In this document: piece by piece, positions 16,199-25,069 of the stretch
How the letters are laid out: each line of letters starts with the position of its first letter
How positions within the stretch are numbered: position 1 is the first letter of the stretch
Assembly (NCBI GenBank): GCA_016190145.1
Contig: JACPRD010000025.1
Coordinates: 1 to 46,438 of the forward strand
Reading direction: 5' to 3'
From: Planctomycetota bacterium
GTDB lineage: Bacteria > Planctomycetota > MHYJ01 > WSZJ01
Length of the DNA: 46,438 bases
Made by a program: the position numbers and the translations under genes
The notes under the pieces: model-generated
Seen by the model: the letters and a program-made list of their open reading frames with translations, nothing else
The model's database searches: none
Told to the model about the DNA's origin: nothing

Positions 16199-17116
16199 AT
16201 GAGAATCGCCGTCACCGGCGCCACCGGGTTCATCGGGCGCCACCTGTGCGCCACACTCCTCGAAAAGAAGCACACCGTGGTCTCGCTGACGCGCGACCCG
16301 GCCAAGGCGCCGCGCGGGACCGAGGCGCGGGCCTGGGACGCCAGGGACGTGGAAGCTCTCAAAAAAGCGGTCGCAGGGTGCGACGCCGTCGTGAATCTCG
16401 CGGGAGAGAACATCTTCGCGCACAAGTGGAACGCCGACGTGCGGAAGACGATCCGTTGGAGCCGCGTCGACGCGACGAAGGCGTGCGTCGAGGCGTGCAA
16501 GGACCCGGCGGGCCCGAAGGTGCTCGTAAACGCGAGCGCGATCGGATACTACGGGCCGCGCGGGGACCAGGAAATCGACGAGAACGGCACGGGCGACCAG
16601 TGGGACTTCCTTTCGTCCGTCTGCCTCGAAATCGAATACGAGGCGCGCAAGGCCGACCCCCCCGCGCGCGTCGCAATCCTCCGCTTCGGCATCGTCCTCG
16701 GCCGCGACGGCGGCGCGCTCGAAAAAATGCTGCCGCCGTTCCGCGGATATTTCGGCGGGCCGATCGGGAAGGGGGAGCAGTACTGGAGCTGGATCCACAT
16801 CGACGACCTGTGCGCCATGCTCGCCCGCGCTGTCGAGGATCCGGAGTGGCGGGGAGTGTTCAACGCGACCGCGCCGAATCCGCTCACGAACCGCGCGTTT
16901 TCGAAGGTGCTCGCGCGCGTCCTGCACCGGCCGAGCCTGTTCGTGACTCCGCCGTTCGTGATGCACCTGATGCTGGGGGAAGTGGCGTCGATCCTCACGA
17001 CCGGGCAGAGGGTGGTGCCGAAGAAGGCGGGGGAGAAGGGGTTCGAGTTCAGGTATCCGGAGCTGGAAGGGGCGTTGCGGAACCTGCTGGAAGCCGCGGA
17101 GGCGAAGGCGGGTTGA
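16199..17116 (+). CDS. TIGR01777 family NAD(P)-binding epimerase-like protein
   Basis: A 305-residue extended short-chain dehydrogenase of the TIGR01777 (YfcH-like) family. It shows the N-terminal Rossmann motif VTGATGFIGRHL (5-16), VVNLAGENI (about 64-72), SAIGYYGPRG, and the family C-terminal domain with NATAPNPLTNRAFSKVLARVLHRP followed by PPFVMHLMLGEVASILTTGQRVVPKKA. The reaction is unknown for the family. The ATG at 16199 is preceded by GGGAAAGGG and begins exactly at the Rossmann strand. Confidence 0.85.
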   Translation: MRIAVTGATGFIGRHLCATLLEKKHTVVSLTRDPAKAPRGTEARAWDARDVEALKKAVAGCDAVVNLAGENIFAHKWNADVRKTIRWSRVDATKACVEACKDPAGPKVLVNASAIGYYGPRGDQEIDENGTGDQWDFLSSVCLEIEYEARKADPPARVAILRFGIVLGRDGGALEKMLPPFRGYFGGPIGKGEQYWSWIHIDDLCAMLARAVEDPEWRGVFNATAPNPLTNRAFSKVLARVLHRPSLFVTPPFVMHLMLGEVASILTTGQRVVPKKAGEKGFEFRYPELEGALRNLLEAAEAKAG

Positions 17117-17154
17117 TCGTGCCCTGAGGGGGGAACGGCTGAAGGGGCGGGAGG

Positions 17155-17274
17155 ACGGCGAAGGGCAATGATGAATTTTGAATTTTGAATTTGAGACTGC
17201 GAACGGGGGCAGCCCTGGTCCGGAGTGTCAAATTCAGAATTCAAAATTCATAATTCAAAATTGCCCTTCGCCGT
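17155..17274. repeat. Inverted repeat, AATTTTG words
   Basis: The left arm (17155-17193) and right arm (17228-17274) share a 14-bp perfect base stem (ACGGCGAAGGGCAA with its complement) followed by chains of GAATTTT. The right arm carries one extra unit. The AT-rich words contrast sharply with the GC-rich surroundings. The remaining 155 bp to guaA (17275-17430) show no clear promoter. Confidence 0.88.
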
Positions 17275-17430
17275 CAGCCGCCGCATGCCCGAGCCCGCTC
17301 CTGCGACAAAAGGCCGCACCACATTCGCTGTGTCCGTGCCGGGCGCGGGCGAGGGAATGGGTACGGGGCCGCTTCGCGGCACACTCGCCTTTACTTCCGA
17401 CCCCTCCCCTGATTTACTCTCCCCCTTCCC

Positions 17431-18969
17431 ATGAACGAACTCATCGCCATCCTCGACTTCGGTTCGCAGTACAACCAGCTCATCGCGCGCCGCGTGCGCG
17501 AGCTCAACGTCTACTGCGAAATCTTCCCGTTCAACACCGACCTCGACGCGCTGCTCGCGCGCAAGCCCAGGGGCATCATCTTGTCCGGCGGCCCGTCGAG
17601 CGTCTACGCGCCGGGCGCGCCGAAGGTCGAGGCGAAACTGTTCAAGGCCGGCGTCCCGGTGCTCGGCATCTGCTACGGGATGCAGCTCGCCGCGGACGTG
17701 CTGGGCGGTCAGGTCAAGGCGGCGCCCGCGCGCGAGTACGGCGCTGCGAAACTCCGCGTGACGTGCGCGGAAAAACTGTTCGAGGGACTGCCCGCGGAAC
17801 TCGAAGTTTGGAACTCGCACGGCGACTCCGTCACATCGCTCTCCGAGGAATTCCTCCCGCTCGCCGCCACGGAAAACACCTCGCTCGCCGCCGTCCGCCA
17901 CCGTTCCCTTCCGTTCTACGGCGTCCAGTTCCACCCCGAAGTCGCCCACACCCCCCTCGGCGGCGAAATCCTCAGCAACTTCCTCTACAAGATCTGTGGC
18001 TGCGAGGGCACCTGGCGCGTCGCGGACTACGTCGAGGAAACCACCGCGTCCCTGCGCGACCGCGTCGGCGACCGCGGCGTCGTCTGCGCCCTCTCCGGCG
18101 GCGTGGACTCGAGCGTCGTCGCCCTCCTCCTCCACCGAGCCATCGGCCCCCAGCTCCACTGCATCTTCGTCGACAACGGTGTCGTGCGAAAAGGCGAGGC
18201 CGAACAGGTCGTCCAGACCTTCCGCGACCACTACCACATCAACCTCAAGGCCGTCGACGCGCGCAAACGCTTCCTCGACCGCCTCAAGGGCATCACCGAC
18301 CCCGAGGAAAAACGCATCCGCATCGGGCACCTCTTCATTGAGATCTTCGAGGAAGAGGCGAAGCACCTGAAGGGGATCGAGTTCCTCGCGCAGGGCACGC
18401 TCTACCCCGACGTGATCGAGAGCGTGAGCGCCTGGGGCGGCCCGACGGCGAAGATCAAGTCGCACCACAACGTGGGCGGCCTCCCCGAAAAGCTCGGCTT
18501 CAAGCTCGTCGAGCCTCTGCGATTCATGTTCAAGGACGAGGTCCGCCGCGTCGGCACCGCCCTCGGCCTCCCCGACGCGATCCTCTGGCGCCAGCCCTTC
18601 CCCGGCCCCGGCCTAGCGGTGCGTTGCCTGGGCGAAGTCACCGAGGAGCGCCTCTCCCTCCTGCGCGACGCCGATTCCATCGTGACCTCCGAGATCGAAT
18701 CCGCCGGCCTCTCGCGCGGCCTCTGGCAGTATTTCGCGGCCCTCCTTCCCGTCCGCTCGGTCGGCGTGATGGGCGACGAGCGCACCTATCAGGAGTGCAT
18801 TGCGATCCGCTGCGTGACGAGCAGCGACGGCATGACGGCCGACTGGGCGCGCCTTCCGTACGACGTGCTCGCGCGGATCGCGAATCGCATCGTCAACGAG
18901 GTCAAAGGCATTAATCGCGCGGTGTACGACGTGTCGAGCAAGCCGCCGGGCACGATCGAGTGGGAGTAA
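17431..18969 (+). CDS. guaA: GMP synthase (glutamine-hydrolysing)
   Basis: GuaA makes GMP from XMP, glutamine and ATP, completing the guanine branch begun by the GuaB part of the 10.4-kb gene. The 512-residue product has both halves. The class I amidotransferase has [24 protein letters not shown], the nucleophile Cys in GICYGMQ, and HPEVAHT. The ATP-pyrophosphatase domain has the P-loop [10 protein letters not shown] (about 219-228) and then [11 protein letters not shown]. The dimerisation domain ends KPPGTIEWE, the canonical GuaA C-terminus. Length is normal. No obvious terminator follows, and the next gap carries an inverted repeat. Confidence 0.98.
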   Translation: MNELIAILDFGSQYNQLIARRVRELNVYCEIFPFNTDLDALLARKPRGIILSGGPSSVYAPGAPKVEAKLFKAGVPVLGICYGMQLAADVLGGQVKAAPAREYGAAKLRVTCAEKLFEGLPAELEVWNSHGDSVTSLSEEFLPLAATENTSLAAVRHRSLPFYGVQFHPEVAHTPLGGEILSNFLYKICGCEGTWRVADYVEETTASLRDRVGDRGVVCALSGGVDSSVVALLLHRAIGPQLHCIFVDNGVVRKGEAEQVVQTFRDHYHINLKAVDARKRFLDRLKGITDPEEKRIRIGHLFIEIFEEEAKHLKGIEFLAQGTLYPDVIESVSAWGGPTAKIKSHHNVGGLPEKLGFKLVEPLRFMFKDEVRRVGTALGLPDAILWRQPFPGPGLAVRCLGEVTEERLSLLRDADSIVTSEIESAGLSRGLWQYFAALLPVRSVGVMGDERTYQECIAIRCVTSSDGMTADWARLPYDVLARIANRIVNEVKGINRAVYDVSSKPPGTIEWE

Positions 18970-19010
18970 GCCACTCTCCCTGCAGTCGTGACGCGGCCTC
19001 GAACCTGATT

Positions 19011-19073
19011 AGCCACGAAAAAGCACAGAGGGCACAAAAACGACTTCTGAACCTCTTGTGCTTTGTCGTGGCC
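19011..19073. repeat. Inverted repeat, CACGAAAAAG words
   Basis: AGCCACGAAAAAGCACAGAG (19011-19030) pairs with the segment 19052-19072 with only a few mismatches, around a loop of about 20 nt. It lies between guaA and the next gene and could also act as a weak 3' structure for guaA, though it lacks a T tract. Confidence 0.82.
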
Positions 19074-19113
19074 AAGTCCGCCCTCCCATCGCGTCGTTGC
19101 CCGAATCGTCCTC

Positions 19114-19908
19114 ATGCGCGAGAATGCCCGTTTCGCGCCAACAGGGAGCAGGGGCTTGGCTGAAGAAATCCTCATCGGCCGTCTGGCGGTATCCCGCGGG
19201 TTGCTCTCGCAGGAGCAGATGGACCTTGCGGTGGCGATGCAGGCGAAGGCGGGGAAGCGGCGGGCGCTGGGGGAGATCCTGGTCGAGCAGGGGATGATCA
19301 CGCGGGGGCAGCTCGAGTCGCTGATTGCGGAGCAGAAGGCGGCGCTCGACCGGCCGGACGCGATCCTGTCGCGGCGGGTGGGCGAGTCGCTGTTCGGGAA
19401 GATCGCGCTCAAGCTCAAGTTCTGCACGGATGAGCAGCTGTACGACGCGCTGCGCGTGCAGGCGCAGGACGAGGAGAACGGGAACTACCGGCAGGTGGGG
19501 GACATCATGGTCGAGCGCGGGTGGCTGTCGCCGGCGCAGATCCGGCAGATCCTGGAGGCGCAGGAGCGGTCGCTGCTCTGGTGTCCGAAGTGCGGCGGGG
19601 TGTTCAACGTGGCGCACGTGGTGAAGCGGACGGCGCGGTGTCCGGAGTGCGGGCTGGTGCTGGAGGAGGCGCGGGAGGATCAGGTGAGCGCCGAGGCGCA
19701 GATCGCGTACACGCCGGAGGGGATGCGGGTGGCGAGCCTTCTGCCGGAGGCGGCGCACGAGGAGCCGGCGGCGCGGCCGATCGGGACGATCGTGGCGCGG
19801 CGGTTCAAGTGCGCTTCGTGCGGCAACGACGTCGCGGCGCTGGTGCCGCGCGGCGCGGCGAAGGCGGCGTGTCCGATGTGCCGCGCCGAGGTGGGGTTGG
19901 GGGGGTGA
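19114..19908 (+). CDS. MshEN (GspE N-terminal)-like protein with zinc ribbons
   Basis: A 264-residue protein with two repeats of the type found at the N-terminus of type II secretion and pilus ATPases: LGEILVEQGMITRGQLESLIAEQ (about 38-60) and VGDIMVERGWLSPAQIRQILEAQ (about 128-150). A zinc-ribbon pair follows (CPKCGG and CPECG), and a C-terminal ribbon with CASCGN and CPMCRA. There is no ATPase domain. MshEN domains can bind cyclic-di-GMP, so a free-standing sensor or adaptor role for the pilus machinery is possible but inferred. The start at 19114 is the first ATG after the preceding repeat; a later start near LAEEILIG is also possible. Confidence 0.65.
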   Translation: MRENARFAPTGSRGLAEEILIGRLAVSRGLLSQEQMDLAVAMQAKAGKRRALGEILVEQGMITRGQLESLIAEQKAALDRPDAILSRRVGESLFGKIALKLKFCTDEQLYDALRVQAQDEENGNYRQVGDIMVERGWLSPAQIRQILEAQERSLLWCPKCGGVFNVAHVVKRTARCPECGLVLEEAREDQVSAEAQIAYTPEGMRVASLLPEAAHEEPAARPIGTIVARRFKCASCGNDVAALVPRGAAKAACPMCRAEVGLGG

Positions 19909-19912
19909 GAGG

Positions 19913-20098
19913 CAGGGTGGAACGACAGGGCGAGAGGGCGAGAGGGCGGAAGGGCGAAAGGGCCGCCCCGCGCAGGGGACATGGCATCGGAGTGTCAGGC
20001 CCACAGGCAAAGTCGACATCTCGCCGGCGCATTGCCTCAACGCCCGTTCGCCCTGTCCTTCCGCCCTCCCGCCCTCGCGCCCTTTCGCCCTGCCCTAC
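19913..20098. repeat. Inverted repeat, GAGAGGGC words
   Basis: The left arm (19913-19963) is a chain of 8-bp words such as GAGAGGGC, GGAAGGGC, GAAAGGGC. The right arm (about 20041-20098) is the complementary chain. It separates two convergent genes and overlaps the last codons of the DHOD-like gene on the minus strand. The 80 bp in the loop show no gene. Confidence 0.85.
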
Positions 20099-21108
20099 GA
20101 TCGCACCTGCGCCTTGCGCCAGCTCTGCAGCAGATGCGCGTAGTTCGACCGCTCGACGGCTTTGGGATCGGGGCAGCGCGCGAGCGACATCGAACCTTTC
20201 ATCTGCGCGACGGAGACGTAGTCGTGTTCGTCGAGCCAGGCGCGGAAACCCTGGATGAGGGATTTCAGGCGCTCGGGGCCGTGCTGGAGAAGGGCGGAGA
20301 CGACCTGGACGGCGCCGGCGCCGGACATCACGGCCTTGACGACGTCGAGGGTGTCGTGGACGCCGCCGGAGACGGCGAGCGGGACGTTGACGGCGGGCGA
20401 GAGGATCGCGAGCCAGCGGAGGCGGAGGAGGAGCTCCGAGGAGGTGGAGAGATGGAGCGTGGGGGAGACCTCGAGGGCCTCGACGTCGATGTCGGGCTGG
20501 TAGAAGCGGTTGAAGAGGATCAGGCCGTCGGCGCCGGCGAGGGAGATGCGGCGCGCGAGGTTGGCGAGCGAGGTGTAGAACGGAGAGAGTTTCACGGCGA
20601 AGCCGATCTTCACGGACTTGCGCATGGACTCGACGATGCGCAGGATGCGCTCCTCGGCCGCGGCGGCGGACTCGTCGGGGTCGGCGCCGAGGTCGTAGAC
20701 GTTGAGTTCGAGCGCGTCGGCGCCGGCGTCCTGCATGGCGCGGGCGAACTCGATCCAGCCGCCGCGGGTCGAGCCGTTGAGGGAAGCGATCACGGGGATG
20801 CGGACGGCCGACTTCAGGCGCTTCAGGTGCTCCAGGTAGCTCTCCGGCCCGAGCGGGAACATGTCGCGCGGCGGGAAGTAGGATCGCGCTTCCACATAAG
20901 TGTCCGAGTGCGCGTCCATCGCCATCTCGGTCTCGTCGGTCTCGCGACGGATCTGCTCCTCGAACAGCGAGTGCATCACGATCGCCGCGGCCCCCGCGGC
21001 CTCGAGCGCCGCGACGGTTTCGAGGTCGTCCACGAGAGGGGACGCGCCGGGCATCAGCGGGTGCGGGAGTTTCAGGCCCAGCCACGTCGTCGAAAGATTG
21101 GCGCTCAT
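20095..21108 (-). CDS. Dihydroorotate dehydrogenase-like protein
   Basis: A 337-residue flavin-dependent TIM-barrel protein of the DHOD family: LGLKLPHPLMPGASPL near the N-terminus, IPVIASLNGSTRGGW, ALELNVYDLG, FAVKLSPFYTSLANLARR, LAVSGGVHDTLDVVKAVMSGAGAVQVVSALLQHG. It is probably not the pyrimidine enzyme. Such DHOD-like proteins are often encoded next to pyruvate:ferredoxin oxidoreductase, as here. Its ATG overlaps the nifJ stop by four bases (ATGA), with AGGAGG inside the nifJ end, so the two are translationally coupled. A role as a flavoprotein redox partner or electron outlet for PFOR is inference. Confidence 0.85.
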   Translation of the reverse strand: MSANLSTTWLGLKLPHPLMPGASPLVDDLETVAALEAAGAAAIVMHSLFEEQIRRETDETEMAMDAHSDTYVEARSYFPPRDMFPLGPESYLEHLKRLKSAVRIPVIASLNGSTRGGWIEFARAMQDAGADALELNVYDLGADPDESAAAAEERILRIVESMRKSVKIGFAVKLSPFYTSLANLARRISLAGADGLILFNRFYQPDIDVEALEVSPTLHLSTSSELLLRLRWLAILSPAVNVPLAVSGGVHDTLDVVKAVMSGAGAVQVVSALLQHGPERLKSLIQGFRAWLDEHDYVSVAQMKGSMSLARCPDPKAVERSNYAHLLQSWRKAQVRS

Positions 21109-24100
21109 TTTTCCTCCTGTTCGGGGGCGTGCGGGACCTTGACGCCCGCGAGCTGCTGGTAGACGGCGTACCGCTCGGCCGCCGCGGCCTGCGCGGCGTT
21201 CAGGAGCTTCCGGTGCCGGGCGGGGTCGAGTTTTTCGCTCATACGGAAGCGGGTTTCGTTTCTGAGGTACTCCTCCGGCCGGATCTTCGGCGGCGCGGAG
21301 TCGAGCTTGAGGGGCGGCTCGCCCGCGGCGGCGCGGCGGGGGTCGAACCGGTAGAGCGGCCAGATGCCGGAGTCCACGGCGAGCTTCTGCTGGCGGGCGC
21401 CGTAGGCCATGTCGTAGCCGTGCGCGATGCAGTGGCTGTACGCGATGATGAGCGACGGGCCGGGGTAGGACTCGGCTTCGAGGAAGGCCTGCACGGTCTG
21501 CTTGTCGTTCGCGCCGAACGCGATGCGGGCGACGTAGACGTGGCCGTAGGACATGATCATCATCCCCAGGTCCTTCTTGGGGATCTCCTTGCCGGCCGTC
21601 GCGAACTTCGCGGAGGCCGAAAGCGGCGTGGCCTTCGACTGCTGGCCGCCGGTGTTCGAGTAGACCTCGGTGTCGAGCACGAGGACGTTGACGTCGCGGC
21701 CCGAAGCCAGCACGTGGTCGAGCCCTCCGTAGCCGATGTCGTACGCCCAGCCGTCGCCGCCGACAATCCAGACCGTCTTCCGCACGAGGTAGTCCGCGAG
21801 CGAGTCGAGACGGCGGGCCTCGTCGGTCTTGATGCCGGCGAGTTTGCCGCGAAGCGCCGCGACGCGCTTGCGCTGCGCCGCGATCCCCGCTTCCGTCGCC
21901 GCTTCCGTTTCGAGCAGTTCCTTCGCCAGGACCTCGCCGACCTGCGAGGCGAGCTTCGTCACGAGCTCGCGCGCGTGCTGCCGGTGCGCGTCGAGGGCGA
22001 GCCGCATGCCGAGGCCGAACTCGGCGTTGTCCTCGAAGAGCGAGTTCGCCCAGGCGGGGCCGCGGCCATCGCGGTTGACGGTGTAGGGCGTGGTGGGGAG
22101 GTTGCCTCCATATATGGAAGAGCATCCGGTCGCGTTGGCGATAATCGTGCGGTCGCCGAACAGCTGCGTCATCAGCTTGAGATACGGCGTCTCGCCGCAT
22201 CCCGCGCACGCGCCGCTGAACTCGAACAGCGGCTCCAGGAACTGCGTGCCCTTCACGTCCTGCCGCACCTTCGACCGGTCCGTCTCCGGGATGTCGAGGA
22301 AGTACCGGAAGTTGGCGGCTTCGGCTTCGCGGATCGGCCGCTGCGGCGCCATGTCGATCGCCTTGTGCTTCGGATTCGACTTGTCGCGCGCCGGGCAGAC
22401 CTCGACGCACAGCGAGCAGCCCGTGCAGTCTTCGGGCGCCACCTGGATCGTGTACTTCGAGCCCTTGTACTCCGTCTGCTTGTAGTCGATGGACTTGAAC
22501 CCCGCCGGCGCGCCCGCGAGCACCGCCGGCTCGTAGACCTTCGCGCGGATCGCCGCGTGCGGGCACGCGAGCACGCATTTGTTGCATTGCAGACAGATCG
22601 CCTCGTCCCACACCGGGATCTCCGTCGCGATGTTCCGCTTCTCCCAGCGCGCCGTCCCCAGCGGCCACGTCCCGTCCACTGGAAAGAAACTGACCGGCAG
22701 CAGGTCGCCCTTGCCCGCCAGCATCAGCGCCGTGACTTTCTTCACGAACTCCGGCGCCTCCGCAGCCACCATCGGCGGCCGCCCGCGCGTCGCCAGCGCC
22801 TCGCGCGGCACCTTGACCTCGTGGAGGTTCGCGAGCGTCTGGTCCACCGCCTCGAAATTCTTCTTCACCACGTCCGCGCCTTTTTTCCCGTACGTGTCCT
22901 CGATCGCTCCCTTGATCGCCGCGATCGCCTCGGCGCGCGGCAGGATCCCGGAGATCGCGAAGAAGCACGTCTGCATGATCGTGTTGATGCGCACGCCCAT
23001 GCCGGTCAGCCCGGCGACTTTCAGGGCGTCGATGACATGGAAGCGGAGTTTCTTCTCGACGATCTGTTCCTGGACTTCGCGGGGCAGTTGGGCCCAGACC
23101 GCCTCGGGCCCGACGGGCGAGTTGAGCAGGAACGTCCCGCCCGGCGCGGCGGACTCCAGCACGTCGTAGCGGTCGAGGAACGAGAACTGGTGGCACGCCA
23201 CGAACCCCGCGCGCTGCACGAGGTAGGTCGAGCGGATCGGGCGCGGCCCGAACCGCAGGTGCGAGATCGTGACGGCGCCGGATTTCTTGGAGTCGTAGAC
23301 GAAGTACCCCTGCGCGAAGAGCGGCGTCTTGTCGCCGATGATCGAGATCGAGTTCTTGTTCGCGCCGACCGTCCCGTCCGCGCCCAGCCCGTAGAAGACC
23401 GCGCGCGACACGTCCGCCGGCTCGATGTCGAATGCGCGGTCGAACGGCAGCGACAGCCGCGTCACGTCGTCCTGGATCCCGACCGTGAAATGGTTCCGCG
23501 GCTTCTCCTTCGCCAGCTCGTCGTACACCGACTTCACCATCGCCGGCGTGAACTCCTTGCTCGACAGCCCGTACCGCCCGCCCACCACCTTCGGGTCCGT
23601 CCGCCGCATTCCCTCGTCGCGCGCCTCGCGCAGCGCCGTCACGACGTCCAGGTACAGCGGATCGCCGATCGCGCCCGGCTCCTTCGTCCGGTCCAGGACC
23701 GCGATCGACTTCGCCGACACGGGAATCGCTTCCACGAAATCCCGGATGCTGAACGGGCGGAACAGGCGGACCTTGAGGATGCCGACTTTTTCGCCGCGCT
23801 TGAGCAGCCAGTCGACGGTCTCGTGTGCCGCCTCCGAGCCCGAGCCCATCATGATAACGACGCGGTCGGCCTCCGGGTGCCCCACGTAGTCGAACAGCCG
23901 GTAGTTGCGCCCGGTCCGCTTCCCCAGAGCCCCCATCAGCTCCTTCACGATTCCCGGGCACGCCGAGTACCACGCGTTGCAGGCCTCGCGGGCCTGGAAG
24001 TACGTGTCGGGATTCTGTGCAGAGCCGCGCAGCACGGGCCGGTCCGGCGTGAGGGCGCGCGCGCGGTATTCGCGGATGAGCTCGTCCGGCACGAGCGCGC

Positions 24101-24674
24101 GCAAGTCGTCGTCCGCCAGTTCGTCGATCTTGGAGATCTCGTGCGACGTGCGAAAACCATCGAAGAAATGGAGGAAGGGGACCCGGCTGCGCAGCGTTGC
24201 GGCGTGGCCGATCAAGGCGAGGTCGTGGGCTTCCTGGACGGAGCCTGAGGAGAGCATGGCGAATCCGGTCTGGCGGCAGGCCATGACGTCGGAGTGGTCG
24301 CCGAAGATCGAGAGCGCGTGCGCGGCGACGGTGCGCGCGGCGACGTGCATGCAGAACGGGGTGAGCTCCCCGGCGATCTTGTACATGCTGGGGATCATGA
24401 GGAGGAGGCCCTGCGAGGCGGTGAACGTCGTGGTGAGCGCGCCGGACTGCATGGCGCCGTGCACCGCGCCGACGGCCCCGCCTTCCGACTGCATTTCCAT
24501 GACGGAGGGGAGTGTGCCCCAGAGGTTGCGGCGTCCGCGGGCGGTCCACTCGTCCGCGAGTTCGCCCATATTGGAGGAAGGGGTGATCGGGTAGATGGCG
24601 ATGACTTCGCTGAGTTTATGGGCGACGAGGGCAGCGGCTTCGTTGCCGTCGATCATGATGTGCTGTCTGGACAT
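21105..24674 (-). CDS. nifJ: Pyruvate:ferredoxin (flavodoxin) oxidoreductase
   Basis: PFOR oxidises pyruvate with CoA to acetyl-CoA and CO2, passing electrons to ferredoxin or flavodoxin. The 1189-residue single-chain enzyme has all domains in order. They are the N-terminal pyrimidine-binding domain (IDGNEAAALVAHKLSEVIAIYPITPSS), the transketolase-like CoA domain, and the gamma domain. A two-[4Fe-4S] ferredoxin domain follows (CLQCNKCVLACP and CTGCSLCVEVCP). The C-terminal TPP domain has CAGCGETPYLKL and NATGCSSIYGG for the proximal cluster. Length is typical. It indicates anaerobic or microaerophilic carbon metabolism. GAGGA precedes the ATG. About 170 bp upstream show nothing recognisable before the large inverted repeat. 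Confidence 0.97.
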   Translation of the reverse strand: MSRQHIMIDGNEAAALVAHKLSEVIAIYPITPSSNMGELADEWTARGRRNLWGTLPSVMEMQSEGGAVGAVHGAMQSGALTTTFTASQGLLLMIPSMYKIAGELTPFCMHVAARTVAAHALSIFGDHSDVMACRQTGFAMLSSGSVQEAHDLALIGHAATLRSRVPFLHFFDGFRTSHEISKIDELADDDLRALVPDELIREYRARALTPDRPVLRGSAQNPDTYFQAREACNAWYSACPGIVKELMGALGKRTGRNYRLFDYVGHPEADRVVIMMGSGSEAAHETVDWLLKRGEKVGILKVRLFRPFSIRDFVEAIPVSAKSIAVLDRTKEPGAIGDPLYLDVVTALREARDEGMRRTDPKVVGGRYGLSSKEFTPAMVKSVYDELAKEKPRNHFTVGIQDDVTRLSLPFDRAFDIEPADVSRAVFYGLGADGTVGANKNSISIIGDKTPLFAQGYFVYDSKKSGAVTISHLRFGPRPIRSTYLVQRAGFVACHQFSFLDRYDVLESAAPGGTFLLNSPVGPEAVWAQLPREVQEQIVEKKLRFHVIDALKVAGLTGMGVRINTIMQTCFFAISGILPRAEAIAAIKGAIEDTYGKKGADVVKKNFEAVDQTLANLHEVKVPREALATRGRPPMVAAEAPEFVKKVTALMLAGKGDLLPVSFFPVDGTWPLGTARWEKRNIATEIPVWDEAICLQCNKCVLACPHAAIRAKVYEPAVLAGAPAGFKSIDYKQTEYKGSKYTIQVAPEDCTGCSLCVEVCPARDKSNPKHKAIDMAPQRPIREAEAANFRYFLDIPETDRSKVRQDVKGTQFLEPLFEFSGACAGCGETPYLKLMTQLFGDRTIIANATGCSSIYGGNLPTTPYTVNRDGRGPAWANSLFEDNAEFGLGMRLALDAHRQHARELVTKLASQVGEVLAKELLETEAATEAGIAAQRKRVAALRGKLAGIKTDEARRLDSLADYLVRKTVWIVGGDGWAYDIGYGGLDHVLASGRDVNVLVLDTEVYSNTGGQQSKATPLSASAKFATAGKEIPKKDLGMMIMSYGHVYVARIAFGANDKQTVQAFLEAESYPGPSLIIAYSHCIAHGYDMAYGARQQKLAVDSGIWPLYRFDPRRAAAGEPPLKLDSAPPKIRPEEYLRNETRFRMSEKLDPARHRKLLNAAQAAAAERYAVYQQLAGVKVPHAPEQEEK

Positions 24675-24843
24675 GTTGATCCTCGCAGGGTGTGTGGGGC
24701 ATTTGCCTCAGTCGAGCGGAGGAATCCGCAGGTGAGAGCTGAGCGCCCCGGTAAGACCGTCGGAAGCAGGCATGACGCAAACGGGCTGCCAGGGAGATAT
24801 GGCCGGTGGGATTCCGCAGTGGGGGGAGCTTGCAGCAGGCCGA

Positions 24844-24995
24844 CGCCCCATCGCTGTTGATCCGCTTTTATCGCTTTTCCCAGGTCTTTCTTATCGCCGT
24901 TCATCCAGATACTTATTGGGAAAAGTAAAGGGCGATGAACGGCGATAAGAAAGACTCTGGAAAGGCGATAAAAGAGGATCAACGGCGATGGGACG
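24844..24995. repeat. Large inverted repeat, 62-bp arms (GGCGATAA words)
   Basis: The left arm 24844-24905 and right arm 24934-24995 are complementary at about 55 of 62 positions around a 28-nt loop. Both arms contain GGCGATAAGAAAGA and GCGATAAAAG-type words. It lies between the divergent nifJ and LTxxQ-protein genes. Reading outward, each arm can be translated to a similar short peptide, but this only reflects the symmetry. It is the longest near-perfect stem inside the window. Confidence 0.92.
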
Positions 24996-25020
24996 ACTCT
25001 TCGAATTCCGGCGAAACCGC

Positions 25021-25037
25021 TACACTACTGAAGTGTA
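25021..25037. promoter_or_regulatory. Palindrome TACACT-N5-AGTGTA upstream of LTxxQ gene
   Basis: A 6+5+6 palindrome about 33 bp before the ATG at 25070 and just after the large inverted repeat. It could be an operator overlapping the promoter of the secreted LTxxQ protein. It occurs once in the window as far as I can see, so the regulatory reading is weak. Confidence 0.35.
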
Positions 25038-25069
25038 TTAACTATAGGCCACACAACCAGGAGCCCTCC

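Noticed and set aside
21129..24248. 1039-codon plus-strand frame opposite nifJ
   Set aside because: Arg/Val/His-rich antisense shadow with no start signal or domain.
20095..24549. Single 1484-codon frame joining nifJ antisense-frame sequence to the DHOD-like protein
   Set aside because: Only its last 337 codons are protein-like. The upstream part is the wrong frame of nifJ, which is intact in its own frame. Not a fusion.
24675..24843. tRNA or riboswitch in the nifJ leader
   Set aside because: No cloverleaf, conserved riboswitch core or intrinsic terminator could be traced by eye.
24935..25069. N-terminal extension of the LTxxQ protein from 24935
   Set aside because: The in-frame extension is translated from the right arm of the large inverted repeat; the signal peptide begins at 25070.
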